64,000 bases of DNA from Sphingomonas sp. PsM26 (GTDB taxonomy: Bacteria; Pseudomonadota; Alphaproteobacteria; Sphingomonadales; Sphingomonadaceae): contig JARUXA010000010.1 of NCBI GenBank assembly GCA_030433805.1, positions 1 through 64,000 on the forward strand, in the 5' to 3' direction. Below the pieces are notes generated by a model, which made no database searches, was not told where the DNA came from, and saw only the letters and a program-made list of their open reading frames with translations. Made by a program: the position numbers and the translations under genes. This document shows, in pieces, positions 1 through 8,610 of the stretch. How positions within the stretch are numbered: the stretch's first letter is position 1; each line of letters starts with the position of its first letter.

Positions 1-152
1 CGCCCCCGCCGGCCGGGGGGGCCCCCCGCCGGGTGCTCTTTTTCCCGGGGGGCCCCCCCTCCCACCCCCCCCCCCCGCGCCGGCCCCCCGCCCCCCCCCG
101 GGGAGGGAAGAGATGGGGAAGGAGAAAGCGCAACATCCCCGAACACCCCCGC
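1..152. other. Low-complexity, probably unreliable window edge
   Basis: The first ~110 bases are almost only runs of C and G, and the QueG reading on the minus strand stops making sense at about position 153. The frame stays open to the edge but encodes only Gly/Pro/Arg-rich nonsense, where the family should show its CxxC iron-sulphur ligands. The likeliest explanation is poor sequence or assembly at a contig end rather than a real truncation. Positions inside this stretch should not be trusted. Confidence 0.7.
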
Positions 153-689
153 CTCCAGCGTCGTGTAGATCGCCCCCAGGAACAGCCAGGAGCCATGCTC
201 GCGGCTCACCAGATTGGTATGCTTCCCCTGCCACCCCAGCCCCGCCGCCGCCGCCAGCGGCTTTTCCATCACCGGCGCGGTATCGACGAACACCTTGAGG
301 TCGGTCCCCGGCACTTCCGCGACCAGCCACCGCGCAAGCGCCTTGAGCGCGCGCTTGACCACGTCGTGATAATCGCCGCCCTGCGCATAGACCGAAATCC
401 GCCCGATCTCGCCGTGATCCGCCAGCGCGAGCGGATCGACCGCGGGGGCGTAGCTCATCCCGAGCGCGATCACGCTGCGGACTTCGGGCCACAGCGCGGC
501 GGGGCTTTCGCGCTGGTGCGCGCGCTCCTCCATCCAGATCATCCCGCCGTGCATCCCGCCGGCGAGCCACGCGTGCAACCGTTCCGCCGTGCGCGGCGCG
601 GCATCCGCCCGCGCAACGCCACAGGCAACGAACCCCAATTCGCTCGCCTTGGCCGAAAGCCGTTGCAACAGTGTCTTGTCTTCCTGCAC
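3..689 (-). CDS. queG: Epoxyqueuosine reductase QueG (N-terminal part, broken at the window edge)
   Basis: QueG reduces epoxyqueuosine to queuosine, the last step of this tRNA wobble-base modification, using cobalamin and two [4Fe-4S] clusters in the cytoplasm. Reading the minus strand from a GTG at 689 gives a typical N-terminus ([11 protein letters not shown]), then family segments [40 protein letters not shown] and the hallmark [19 protein letters not shown]. After the YTTLE segment (about position 153) the match is lost in C/G runs. An in-frame TAG lies four codons upstream of the GTG, so the start is at or after 689. It is divergent from the ABC transporter, 42 bp away. The identity is clear; the 3' part is missing or corrupt. 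Confidence 0.8.
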   Translation of the reverse strand, partial: MQEDKTLLQRLSAKASELGFVACGVARADAAPRTAERLHAWLAGGMHGGMIWMEERAHQRESPAALWPEVRSVIALGMSYAPAVDPLALADHGEIGRISVYAQGGDYHDVVKRALKALARWLVAEVPGTDLKVFVDTAPVMEKPLAAAAGLGWQGKHTNLVSREHGSWLFLGAIYTTLEAGVFGDVALSPSPSLPSPGGGGGPARGGGVGGGAPREKEHPAGGPPGRRG

Positions 690-731
690 CCGGCCCCGCT
701 ACCACGTCCAAGGCTATCGAGGGAATTGGCG

Positions 732-1664
732 TTGCGGCAGGAACTCGCGGTCGACGCACATGGGCTGGTCAAGCTGTTCGGCGGGCGACGCGTCGTCGAT
801 GGCGTCGATATTTCGGTGCCGAAGGGCGCGATCTACGGCGTGCTTGGCCCCAATGGTGCTGGCAAGACAACGACGCTGCGGATGCTGCTGGGGATCATCG
901 AACCCGATGCGGGCGCACGGACACTGCTCGGCCATGATCGCCCGCGCGAAGTGAGCGACCGCGTCGGCTATCTGCCCGAGGAACGCGGGCTGTATCCCGC
1001 GATGCGCGCCAAGGATGCGATCGCGTTCCTGGGCGCATTGCGCGGGCTCGACCTCAAGACCGGGCGCAAGCGCGCGGTCGTGCTGCTCGAAGCCGCGGGG
1101 CTCGGCCATGCGGTCGACACCAGGATCCGTAAACTGTCGAAGGGCATGGCGCAGCTCGTCCAGTTGCTCGGATCGGTGGTGCACCAACCCGATCTGCTCG
1201 TGCTCGACGAACCCTTTTCGGGGCTCGACCCGGTCAACCAGGAACGGCTCGAGGCAATGATCTTCGCCGAACGCGACCGCGGCGCGACGGTGCTGTTCTC
1301 GACGCATGTGATGGCGCACGCAGAACGGCTGTGCGACCGGCTCGCGATCATCGCGGGTGGCAAGCGCCGGTTCGAGGGGACGGTCGGCGAGGCGCGTGCG
1401 CTGCTGCCGATGCGCGCGCTTTACACGCCGACGCGCGACGATCCGGGCGTTGCGGCGCATCTTCCCAGCGATGCCGAGCATGTTGGCGACGGCTGGCGCT
1501 TCACCGTCCCCGACGGTGGCGTCGAGCGGGTGCTGAGTGCGCTGATCGCGGCCGGGTACGGCATTTCGGGTCTGTCGATTGAGCGGCCTTCGTTGCACGA
1601 CGCGTTCGTCAAGGTCGTCGGCCGCGCCGCGCTGGAGGATGCCGCTAAGGAGGACAGGCAATGA
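732..1664 (+). CDS. ABC transporter ATP-binding protein, DUF4162 type
   Basis: ATPase subunit of an exporter-type ABC transporter (NatA/YhaQ-like), acting at the inner membrane with the permease encoded next. Walker A is GPNGAGKTT (residues ~36-44), the signature loop is the variant LSKGMAQ rather than LSGGQ, Walker B is LLVLDEPFSGLDP and the switch His is in FSTHVM. The ~80 residues after the nucleotide-binding domain fit DUF4162. No ATG lies near the domain start; TTG at 732 has GAGGGA seven bases upstream, and another in-frame TTG is at 726. The open frame runs further 5' but that part is antisense to queG. The stop overlaps the permease ATG (ATGA). The substrate cannot be told. Confidence 0.85.
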   Translation: MRQELAVDAHGLVKLFGGRRVVDGVDISVPKGAIYGVLGPNGAGKTTTLRMLLGIIEPDAGARTLLGHDRPREVSDRVGYLPEERGLYPAMRAKDAIAFLGALRGLDLKTGRKRAVVLLEAAGLGHAVDTRIRKLSKGMAQLVQLLGSVVHQPDLLVLDEPFSGLDPVNQERLEAMIFAERDRGATVLFSTHVMAHAERLCDRLAIIAGGKRRFEGTVGEARALLPMRALYTPTRDDPGVAAHLPSDAEHVGDGWRFTVPDGGVERVLSALIAAGYGISGLSIERPSLHDAFVKVVGRAALEDAAKEDRQ

Positions 1665-2920
1665 GCCGTTTCCGTATCCTGCTCCGCCAGATCTGGACGA
1701 TCGCGCGGCGCGATTTCGTCGCGACGGTGTTCACGCCGACCTTCCTGATCTTTCTGCTCGCTCCGGTCGTGATGGGGTCGTTCGGCGCAATCGGCGGGCT
1801 TGGCGCGAATGCCGCCTCGAAGGGCGCGGACGCCAAGACGCGGATCGTCGCGATCGTCGAGCCAGCGCGAAGCGCGGACTTCGCCGCGATCGACCTGCGG
1901 TTGCGGCGGCTCTACCGCCAGTCGGACGAAGCGCCGCCAATGCTCCAGACGCTCGCCCCCGCGGCCGATCCGGCTGCGCAGGCACGCGCGCAGTTCGACG
2001 ACAAGCGGATGGATGTGGTGGCGGTGCTCTATGGGCCACTCGCGACGCCGCATGTGCTCACCACGCCGCTCAGCGTCCGTGCGGGCGACTATCTCGCGCT
2101 GCTCGCCGAGGACGTGCTGCGCGCCGACGGCAGCGGGATCGCGCCGTTGAGCACCGCGACACGGACGGTCGTGTCGCGCACCGCGCCCTCGTTGCGCGGC
2201 GCGAATGCATCGGGGTTCTTCGCGGTGTTCGGGCTGTTCTTCCTGACGCTGCTGCTGGCGGGACAGGTCGTCAGCGGAGTTGCCGAGGAACGTGGCAACA
2301 AAGTGATCGAAGTGCTCGCCGCCGCGGTGCCGCTCGAATCGGTGTTCTTCGGCAAGTTGCTCGGGACGTTCGGGGTGGCAGTGCTGTTCCTCGTCTTCTG
2401 GGGGACGCTGATCAGCCAGGCGACGGTGCTGATGCCGCCAAGCTTCGCCGCTGGGCTTGCGGGGCTGACGCCTGCGCTGGGCCTGCCGGTGTTCACGCTG
2501 CTGTTCTTTGCCTATTTCACCACGGCGTACATGCTGCTCGGCGCAGTGTTCCTCGGGGTCGGCGCGCAGGCGGCGAGCGTGCGCGAGATCCAGCTGCTGT
2601 CGCTGCCGATCACGCTGATCCAGGTGGCGATGTTCGGCCTGGGTGCGGTCGCTCTGTCCCGCCCCGACAGCTGGATCAGCACCTTCGCCGCGGTGTTCCC
2701 GCTGAGTTCGCCCTATTACATGGCGGGGCGCGCGGCGCAGTCGGGCAGCCTCGGCATTCATCTGCTCGCGCTGGCGTGGCAGGCGCTGTGGGTCGCGATC
2801 TTCATCGCGGTCGGCGTGCGCGCGTTCCGGCGTGGCGTGCTGCAGTCGGGCAGCGGCACGTTCCGCTGGAGGCGGCGGCGAGCCTCATCCGACAAGCTTG
2901 TTGACACAGGTGTCAGTTAA
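1661..2920 (+). CDS. ABC-2 type transporter permease
   Basis: 419-residue membrane partner of the preceding ATPase, translationally coupled by an ATGA overlap. One hydrophobic helix lies at residues ~25-45 (FLIFLLAPVVMGSFGAIGG), followed by a ~170-residue extracytoplasmic domain. Five or six helices then form the C-terminal half (for example FFAVFGLFFLTLLLAGQVV and VAVLFLVFWGTLI), with the GVAEERGNKVIEVL segment typical of NatB/YhaP-like ABC-2 permeases. Such pairs are usually exporters of ions, drugs or peptides; nothing here fixes the substrate. The end of the gene overlaps a palindrome (2902-2915) that probably serves the P450 gene downstream. Confidence 0.85.
   Translation: MSRFRILLRQIWTIARRDFVATVFTPTFLIFLLAPVVMGSFGAIGGLGANAASKGADAKTRIVAIVEPARSADFAAIDLRLRRLYRQSDEAPPMLQTLAPAADPAAQARAQFDDKRMDVVAVLYGPLATPHVLTTPLSVRAGDYLALLAEDVLRADGSGIAPLSTATRTVVSRTAPSLRGANASGFFAVFGLFFLTLLLAGQVVSGVAEERGNKVIEVLAAAVPLESVFFGKLLGTFGVAVLFLVFWGTLISQATVLMPPSFAAGLAGLTPALGLPVFTLLFFAYFTTAYMLLGAVFLGVGAQAASVREIQLLSLPITLIQVAMFGLGAVALSRPDSWISTFAAVFPLSSPYYMAGRAAQSGSLGIHLLALAWQALWVAIFIAVGVRAFRRGVLQSGSGTFRWRRRRASSDKLVDTGVS
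2902..2915. promoter_or_regulatory. Operator-like palindrome TGACAC-AG-GTGTCA
   Basis: A perfect 6+2+6 inverted repeat 37 bp before the P450 ATG, overlapping the last codons of the ABC permease gene. A TTGACA hexamer at 2901-2906 could be a -35 box inside it. The dyad is of the kind bound by TetR-family repressors, which often govern P450 and lipid genes; no such regulator is encoded in the window. The role is inferred from position and symmetry. Confidence 0.5.
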
Positions 2921-2951
2921 AGGTCTGCTCGCCCCAAAACAGGAGAGAGAC

Positions 2952-4199
2952 ATGGCCACCGCAGCGATCGAGTCGGACTCCGTCACCCCCTGCCCGGTCG
3001 ATCCGCTCGATGTGAGCCGCCCCGAACTGTACCGCGACGACCAGTGGCAGGCCCCCTTCCGAGAGCTGCGCGCCACCAGTCCGGTCCATTATGTCGCACA
3101 CTCCGACTTTGGGCCTTATTGGTCGATCTCCAGCTACAAGCCGATCGTCGCGGTCGAATCGCTGCCCGATCTCTATTCGAGCCAGGCGGGCGGGATCACG
3201 ATCGCCGATTTCGTCGAGGATCGCGGCGATGTGAAGATGCCGATGTTCATCGCGATGGACCGGCCCAAGCACACGGGGCAACGCCGCACCGTCGCGCCGG
3301 CCTTCACGCCGTCCGAGATGGTACGGATGACCGACAATATCCGGATGCGGACCTCCGAGATCCTCGACGGGCTCGACTGGAACACCCCGTTCGACTGGGT
3401 CGACCGCGTGTCGGTCGAACTGACGACGCAGATGCTCGCGATCCTGTTCGACTTTCCGTGGGAAGACCGGCGCAAGCTGACCTTCTGGTCCGACTGGGCG
3501 GGCGACATCGAGATGGTCAAGACCGCCGAGCTCCGCGCGCAGCGGTTGCAGCACATGTATGACTGCGGTGGCTATTTCCAGAACCTGTGGAACCAGAAGG
3601 TCGGCAAGGAACCCACCCCCGACCTGATCTCGATGATGATCCATTCCGACGCGATGGCGGAAATGGACCAGATGGAATTCCTCGGGAACCTCATCTTGCT
3701 GATCGTCGGGGGCAACGACACCACGCGCAACACGATGAGCGCGGTTGCCTACGGGCTCGACCTGTTTCCCGATTCTCGCGCGAAGCTGGAGGCGGACCCG
3801 GGGTTGATTCACAATGCGGTGCAGGAAATCGTTCGCTGGCAGACCCCGCTTGCGCACATGCGTCGCACCGCGACCGTGGACAGCGAACTTGAAGGTCAAC
3901 GGGTCGCGGCGGGGGACAAATTGATCCTCTGGTATATCTCCGCCAACCGCGACGAGAGCGTGTTCGAGGATGCCGATACGATCCTGGTCGATCGGCCGAA
4001 TGCACGGCGGCATCTCGCGTTCGGGCATGGCATCCACCGCTGCGTCGGCGCGCGGCTGGCGGAATTGCAGGTGTCGGTGCTGCTCGAGGAGATGGCCAAG
4101 CGGCGGATGCGGGTCAACGTGATCGGTGCGCCCGAGCGCGTCGCGGCGTGCTTCGTCCACGGCTATCGCAAGCTACCGGTCGAGATCAGTCGCTATTGA
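2952..4199 (+). CDS. Cytochrome P450, CYP153 (alkane/fatty-acid terminal hydroxylase) family
   Basis: Soluble bacterial class I P450 of 415 residues. It shows the I-helix oxygen motif GGNDTTRN (~253-260), the ExxR of helix K in EIVRW (~293) and the haem loop FGHGIHRCVGARLAE, with the axial Cys at ~364. The N-terminal run DPLDVSRPELYRDD, the FGPYWSISSYKPI and GGITIAD segments and the ARRHLAFGHGIHRC stretch are CYP153 hallmarks. CYP153 enzymes hydroxylate the terminal carbon of medium-chain alkanes, alcohols or acids and need a ferredoxin and ferredoxin reductase. Neither is encoded nearby, so electrons must come from elsewhere. The ATG at 2952 follows AGGAGAGA; the frame is open 40 codons further back but that part overlaps the ABC gene. 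Confidence 0.9.
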   Translation: MATAAIESDSVTPCPVDPLDVSRPELYRDDQWQAPFRELRATSPVHYVAHSDFGPYWSISSYKPIVAVESLPDLYSSQAGGITIADFVEDRGDVKMPMFIAMDRPKHTGQRRTVAPAFTPSEMVRMTDNIRMRTSEILDGLDWNTPFDWVDRVSVELTTQMLAILFDFPWEDRRKLTFWSDWAGDIEMVKTAELRAQRLQHMYDCGGYFQNLWNQKVGKEPTPDLISMMIHSDAMAEMDQMEFLGNLILLIVGGNDTTRNTMSAVAYGLDLFPDSRAKLEADPGLIHNAVQEIVRWQTPLAHMRRTATVDSELEGQRVAAGDKLILWYISANRDESVFEDADTILVDRPNARRHLAFGHGIHRCVGARLAELQVSVLLEEMAKRRMRVNVIGAPERVAACFVHGYRKLPVEISRY

Positions 4200-4289
4200 A
4201 CGTCAACGGGCGTGCGTCCGCTTGGCGAAGTGTCGCGTAGCTCCCACATGGGGTTGGCAAGACCCTTTGCCGTTTAGGATATTCTTCCG

Positions 4290-4781
4290 ATGCACGACCG
4301 CCGCCATTTCCTGACGCTCGCCGGATCGGGCGTTGCCGCTTTTGCGCTGTTCGGCTGCAAGAGCGCGACCGCCGGACCACCCGAGACGTTCGAGATCAAT
4401 CTGAGCGATGCCGCGTGGAAGAAGAAGCTGTCGCCCGCCGCTTACCGCGTGCTGCGCCATGAGGGCACCGAGACGCCTTACACCAGCCCGCTCAACGGCG
4501 AGCATCGCGCGGGCACCTTCGCCTGTGCAGGCTGCGCGCTGCCGGCGTTTTCCTCGAAGACCAAGTTCGAGAGCGGCACCGGCTGGCCGAGCTTCTGGGC
4601 ACCCCTGCCCAATGCCGTCCGTAACCGAGTCGACGGATCGCTGGGCATGGAACGCACCGAAGTCCATTGCCGCCGCTGCGGCGGGCATCTTGGGCATGTC
4701 TTCGACGATGGCCCCAAGCCGACCGGCAAGCGCTACTGCATGAACGGCGTTGCGATGACCTTTACCCCCGGCAAGGCATAA
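4290..4781 (+). CDS. msrB: Peptide-methionine (R)-S-oxide reductase MsrB, exported form
   Basis: Reduces the R epimer of methionine sulphoxide in proteins. The 163 residues carry the two zinc CxxC pairs (C79/C82 in CAGC and C127/C130 in CRRC), the GTGWPSFW segment, GGHLGHVFDDGP and the catalytic Cys150 in RYCMN. Unlike cytoplasmic MsrB it starts with an export signal: RRHFLTLAG resembles a twin-arginine motif and is followed by a hydrophobic stretch ending FGC, a possible lipobox at Cys23. It therefore probably repairs envelope proteins. It stands alone and ends at a bidirectional terminator shared with the convergent transporter gene. Confidence 0.93.
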   Translation: MHDRRHFLTLAGSGVAAFALFGCKSATAGPPETFEINLSDAAWKKKLSPAAYRVLRHEGTETPYTSPLNGEHRAGTFACAGCALPAFSSKTKFESGTGWPSFWAPLPNAVRNRVDGSLGMERTEVHCRRCGGHLGHVFDDGPKPTGKRYCMNGVAMTFTPGKA

Positions 4782-4788
4782 CCCCGCC

Positions 4789-4809
4789 GGGGCCGCACAC
4801 GGCGGCCCC
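4789..4809. terminator. Bidirectional hairpin between msrB and the ACS transporter gene
   Basis: GGGGCCGC and GCGGCCCC form an 8-bp GC stem around a 5-base loop, in the 36-bp gap between two convergent genes. There is no clear T-run, so termination is inferred from position and symmetry. Confidence 0.5.
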
Positions 4810-4817
4810 GCGCTCCA

Positions 4818-6134
4818 TTACACTGCGATCGTAACTGCCTTGTACTTTGGGTTGAGTAAGTGCGTCACCAGCAGCGCGAGCAGGTACGCCAGCCCGCACG
4901 CGATGAAGAACGGCTGGTAGCTCCCGACCGTATCGAGCAGCAGCCCGAGCGACTTGGACGCGATGAACCCGCCCGCAGCCCCCGCGAACCCGCCGAGCCC
5001 GACCAGCGTGCCCTGCGCATAGCGCGGAAACAGATCCCCCGGCAGCGCGAACAGGTTGGTCGAGAAACCTTGGTGGGCCGCGCACGCCAGACCGATGAAG
5101 GCGACCGCGATCCAGATGTTGCTCGCCTGCACCGCGAACATCACCGGCAGCGCAAACAAGGCGCAGGCGAACATCGCCCGTTTGCGCGCGCGTCCGGTGG
5201 TGACCCCGCGCTTGAGCAGATGCGACGAATACCACCCGCCCGAAATCGCACCGAGATCTGCGAGGATGTAGATCGCGACGAGCGGCGGCCCGAAGCTCTT
5301 GAGGTCATAACCATATTGCTTGCTGAAAAAGTCGGGGAGCCAGAACAGGAAGGTCCACCACACCGGATCGATCAGGAACCGCCCCGCCATATAGGCCCAG
5401 GTCTCGCGGTGGCGCAGCACGCTGCGGAAGGTCGCGCGGCCGACATCCTCCGCTGGTTCGGCTTCGATCCAGGCACGTTCCTCCTGCGTCAGCTTCGGAT
5501 GATCGGACGGTTTGCGATACAGCCAGAACCACAAGCCGAGCCAGACCAGATTGAACGATCCCGTAACGATGAACGCCCAGCGCCAGTTGAGCGCAAACGA
5601 CACGACGAGCAGCGACACCAGCAACGGCGTCACCACCGCGCCGACATTGGCGCCCGCATTGAAGATGCCGATCGCGAGCGCGCGTTCCTTCTTGGGGAAC
5701 CACTGCGAAGCCGCGGCGAGCGCGGACGGATAGGTCCCCGCCTCGCCCAAAGCGAGCGGGATGCGCGCGATGACGAAGCCCGTCGTGCTCGTCACCAGCA
5801 CCTGCGCCAGATGCCCGACCGTCCAGGTCGCCATTGCCAGCAGATACCCCGCGCGCGCACCAATCCGGTCGATCAGCCAGCCGAAGAACAGGAAGCCGAA
5901 CCCGTAGCACACCTGGAAATAACCGGTGATGTCACCGTATCCGGTGTTCGACCAGCCGTAGAGGCTCGACAGTTCGGGCTTGAGCACGCCGAGGACGAGC
6001 CGGTCGATGTACGACAGCACCACCGCGGCGAACAGCAGCCCGCAGATGATCCAGCGAACGCGCCCGCGCGGTCGCGGCACCGCATGTTCCGCGGTTTCGG
6101 GGGCTTGCGCGAGTTGATCGCTGAACTTGCTCAT
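4818..6134 (-). CDS. MFS transporter, anion:cation symporter (hexuronate-type) family
   Basis: 438-residue, 12-helix inner-membrane symporter. The motif SYIDRLVLGVLKPELSSLYG, the LIDRIGARAGYLLAM loop and the LGEAGTYPSALAAASQWFP segment are those of the ACS family (ExuT/GudP type), which takes up hexuronates or other sugar acids with protons. It is divergent from a GH67 alpha-glucuronidase, so (4-O-methyl-)glucuronate freed from xylan, or aldouronic acids, is the likeliest cargo. The start at 6134 (MSKFSDQL) was chosen over a frame-open ATG at 6209 because homologous MFS proteins have short N-termini. The 285-bp gap to the glucuronidase holds a LacI-type operator. Confidence 0.85.
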   Translation of the reverse strand: MSKFSDQLAQAPETAEHAVPRPRGRVRWIICGLLFAAVVLSYIDRLVLGVLKPELSSLYGWSNTGYGDITGYFQVCYGFGFLFFGWLIDRIGARAGYLLAMATWTVGHLAQVLVTSTTGFVIARIPLALGEAGTYPSALAAASQWFPKKERALAIGIFNAGANVGAVVTPLLVSLLVVSFALNWRWAFIVTGSFNLVWLGLWFWLYRKPSDHPKLTQEERAWIEAEPAEDVGRATFRSVLRHRETWAYMAGRFLIDPVWWTFLFWLPDFFSKQYGYDLKSFGPPLVAIYILADLGAISGGWYSSHLLKRGVTTGRARKRAMFACALFALPVMFAVQASNIWIAVAFIGLACAAHQGFSTNLFALPGDLFPRYAQGTLVGLGGFAGAAGGFIASKSLGLLLDTVGSYQPFFIACGLAYLLALLVTHLLNPKYKAVTIAV

Positions 6135-6419
6135 CGCGGCCTGCCCAAAGGCAGATCGCCGTTCGCTCTCGCCGCCAAAAGGTGTGGGGTTTGACCATTT
6201 CGCGGCCAAACGTCGGATGGGACCGCGCCGTCAACGCGCGGGTTGTCTGCAAAGTGACGCATCCGTGTCCTCTCCCACCAACGTCGACGCGGCATTGCTC
6301 GGGATGCCGTCATCGTGTTAACGTTATCATGCGTTAGGGTCCGCTTGTCTGTCAACGACTGCGCGCACACCGACGACCGGACCAATCCGGCGGCGGAATA
6401 GTGGAGGATGGGGATCGTC
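6135..6419. promoter_or_regulatory. Divergent control region, ACS transporter / alpha-glucuronidase
   Basis: 285-bp gap between two divergent genes with no convincing coding frame. It is locally AT-richer around 6310-6350 and contains the 14-bp palindrome described at 6316-6329. Promoters for both genes must lie here, though I cannot place -35/-10 boxes with confidence. Confidence 0.55.
6316..6329. promoter_or_regulatory. Probable LacI-family (XylR-like) operator, copy 1
   Basis: TGTTAACGTTATCA, an imperfect 14-bp palindrome with the central CG common in LacI-family operators. Its reverse complement TGATAACGTTAACA differs by a single base from TGATAGCGTTAACA in front of xylX (15116-15129). 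It lies 90 bp before the glucuronidase start and 181 bp before the transporter start. From memory it also resembles the 14-bp XylR operator of Caulobacter. The LacI-type protein at 8611 is the obvious candidate binder. Confidence 0.65.
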
Positions 6420-8558
6420 ATGTCGAACGCGTTGAAACGGGGCCTGTTCGCCTGCCTGCTGGCCGGTATCGCGACCCCTGCGCTGGCCGAGGACGGTTAT
6501 GACCTGTGGCTTCGCTATCATCCGTTGACGACATCGGGCATTGCCGATGCAACGACCGTCGCCGTGCTGGGCGATACGCCTACGCTCAAGGTGGCGGGGC
6601 AGGAGATGCAGCGCGGCCTCGCGGGTCTGTCGGCGCATCCGATACAGGCCGACGTCACGATGCGGCCGGGCGGGGTCGTACTGGCGCGGGCTGACACGCC
6701 GGCGCTGCGGTCGCTGACGCTTGCAACCCAAACTCTGGGTGAGGAAGGGTATCTCGTTCGTTCGGTTACGCTCGACGGGAAACGCGTCACGCTCGTTACT
6801 GCCAATACCGACCGGGGGGTCCTGTACGGCGCGTTCGCGCTGCTGCGTTGGGTCCAGACCGGGCATTCGCTTTCCAGCGCAAACCTCACATCGACGCCGC
6901 ACGTTGCTTTGCGCGTGCTCGACCATTGGGACAATCTCGATGGTACGGTCGAGCGCGGCTATTCGGGACAGTCGCTGTGGGACTGGTGGACGCTCCCCGA
7001 TTATCGCGACCCGCGCTACACCGATTATGCGCGCGCCAACGCCTCGATCGGGATCAACGGCAGCGTGCTCAACAACGTCAACGCCAAGGCCGACAGCCTG
7101 ACCGCGCCGTACATCGCTAAGGCCGCGGCGCTCGCCGACATCTTCCGGCCGTATGGGATCAAAGTCTATCTCTCGGCGCGCTTCTCCGCGCCGATCGAAC
7201 TGGGCGGGCTCAAGACCGCCGACCCGCTCGATCCCAAGGTCGCGGCATGGTGGCGCGCCAAGGCGGACGAAATCTATCGCGCGATCCCGGACTTCGGCGG
7301 GTTCCTGGTCAAGGCAAACTCGGAAGGCCAGCCCGGCCCGCAGGATTACCACCGCACCCATGCCGACGGTGCGAACATGCTTGCCGCCGCGGTCGCGCCG
7401 CACAAGGGCATCGTGATGTGGCGCGCGTTCGTTTACGCGCAGGAGAATGCGGAAGACCGCGCCAAGCAGGCGTATGACGACTTCCATCCGCTCGACGGCA
7501 CGTTTGCCTCAAACGTCATTGTCCAGGTCAAGAACGGCGCGATCGATTTCCAGCCGCGCGAGCCGTTCCATCCGCTGTTCGGCGCAATGCCCAAGACGCC
7601 GCTGATGATGGAATTCCAGATTACCAAGGAATATCTCGGCCAGGCGACCCACCTCGCCTATCTCGGCCCGATGTTCGAGGAGACGCTGCGCGCCGACACG
7701 CTGGCGCACGGCACCGGATCGACCGTCGCACGGGTCGTCGACGGCACGCTCGATCACCACGCGCTGACCGGCATGGCGGGGGTCGCCAACATCGGGCGTG
7801 ACCGCGACTGGTCGGGATCGACCTTCAACCAGGCCAATTGGTACGCGTTCGGACGGTTTGCGTGGAACCCCGACGACACGTCCGATGCCATCGCGCGCGA
7901 CTGGGCCGCGATGACGTTCGACCCCACGACCGCGACCGTGACGCCGGTCGTACGGATGATGGCGGGTTCGCGCGAGGCGGTGGTCGACTATATGACGCCG
8001 CTCGGCCTGGGCCACGTTATGGCGACGGGGCATCACTATGGCCCGGGACCGTGGATTTCGGATCTCAAGCGTCCCGAATGGAATCCCTATTACTACCACC
8101 GCGCGACCAAGGACGCGATCGGCGTGGAGCGCGGGCCAAAGGGCAATGCCGCCACCGCGCAATATGCGCCCGCGCTCGCGCGGCTGCTGGCGGACGCCAA
8201 GACCACCCCCGAACGCGACCTTTTGTGGTTCCACCGCGTGCCGTGGACATACAAGCTGCGGTCCGGCGAGACCCTGTGGCAGGGGATAGTCGGGCATTAC
8301 GATCGCGGCGTGGGCTATACCGCGGGCTTGCAGTCCGCCTGGACGGCACTGCGCCCGCGGATCGATGCGGAACGGTTCGCCAAGACCGACACCTTCCTGG
8401 CGATCCAGCACCGCGAGGCGCAGTGGTGGCGTGACGCAAGTCTGGCCTATTGGATGTCGGTCAACGGTCTGGCGCTTCCAGCGAGCGCAAAATCACCCGC
8501 GCACGATCTCGACTGGTACAAGGCGCAACATTTCCCCTACGCACCCGGCAACCCCTGA
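6420..8558 (+). CDS. aguA: Alpha-glucuronidase, glycoside hydrolase family 67
   Basis: Cleaves the alpha-1,2 link between (4-O-methyl-)glucuronic acid and the non-reducing-end xylose of xylo-oligosaccharides. The 712-residue product matches family length. It has the GH67 barrel segments DHWDNLDGTVERGYSGQS and INGSVLNNVNA, the acid-bearing FLVKANSEGQPGPQDYHRTH (Glu ~300), the IDFQPREPFHPLFG block and MMEFQITKEYLGQ, which should carry the base pair Asp/Glu. A signal peptide ends at ALA-ED, so the enzyme is probably periplasmic. ATG 6420 fits the signal peptide and has GGGGA five bases upstream; ATG 6408 directly abuts GGAGG and is less likely. The regulator gene follows 52 bp downstream. Confidence 0.93.
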   Translation: MSNALKRGLFACLLAGIATPALAEDGYDLWLRYHPLTTSGIADATTVAVLGDTPTLKVAGQEMQRGLAGLSAHPIQADVTMRPGGVVLARADTPALRSLTLATQTLGEEGYLVRSVTLDGKRVTLVTANTDRGVLYGAFALLRWVQTGHSLSSANLTSTPHVALRVLDHWDNLDGTVERGYSGQSLWDWWTLPDYRDPRYTDYARANASIGINGSVLNNVNAKADSLTAPYIAKAAALADIFRPYGIKVYLSARFSAPIELGGLKTADPLDPKVAAWWRAKADEIYRAIPDFGGFLVKANSEGQPGPQDYHRTHADGANMLAAAVAPHKGIVMWRAFVYAQENAEDRAKQAYDDFHPLDGTFASNVIVQVKNGAIDFQPREPFHPLFGAMPKTPLMMEFQITKEYLGQATHLAYLGPMFEETLRADTLAHGTGSTVARVVDGTLDHHALTGMAGVANIGRDRDWSGSTFNQANWYAFGRFAWNPDDTSDAIARDWAAMTFDPTTATVTPVVRMMAGSREAVVDYMTPLGLGHVMATGHHYGPGPWISDLKRPEWNPYYYHRATKDAIGVERGPKGNAATAQYAPALARLLADAKTTPERDLLWFHRVPWTYKLRSGETLWQGIVGHYDRGVGYTAGLQSAWTALRPRIDAERFAKTDTFLAIQHREAQWWRDASLAYWMSVNGLALPASAKSPAHDLDWYKAQHFPYAPGNP

Positions 8559-8571
8559 CTTGCCGACACCG

Positions 8572-8585
8572 TGACGTTGGCGTCA
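8572..8585. promoter_or_regulatory. Small dyad TGACG-TTGG-CGTCA before the LacI gene
   Basis: A perfect 5+4+5 inverted repeat in the 52-bp gap between the glucuronidase and the LacI-family gene. It does not match the shared xyl operator. It could be an autoregulatory site, a weak hairpin or chance. Confidence 0.25.
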
Positions 8586-8610
8586 TAGTCTCTGCAACGA
8601 AAGGACCCGA

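Noticed and set aside
33..731. 5' extension of the ABC ATPase frame
   Set aside because: Overlaps queG on the other strand and the corrupt edge; the ATPase domain starts only at ~750 and TTG 732 has a ribosome site.
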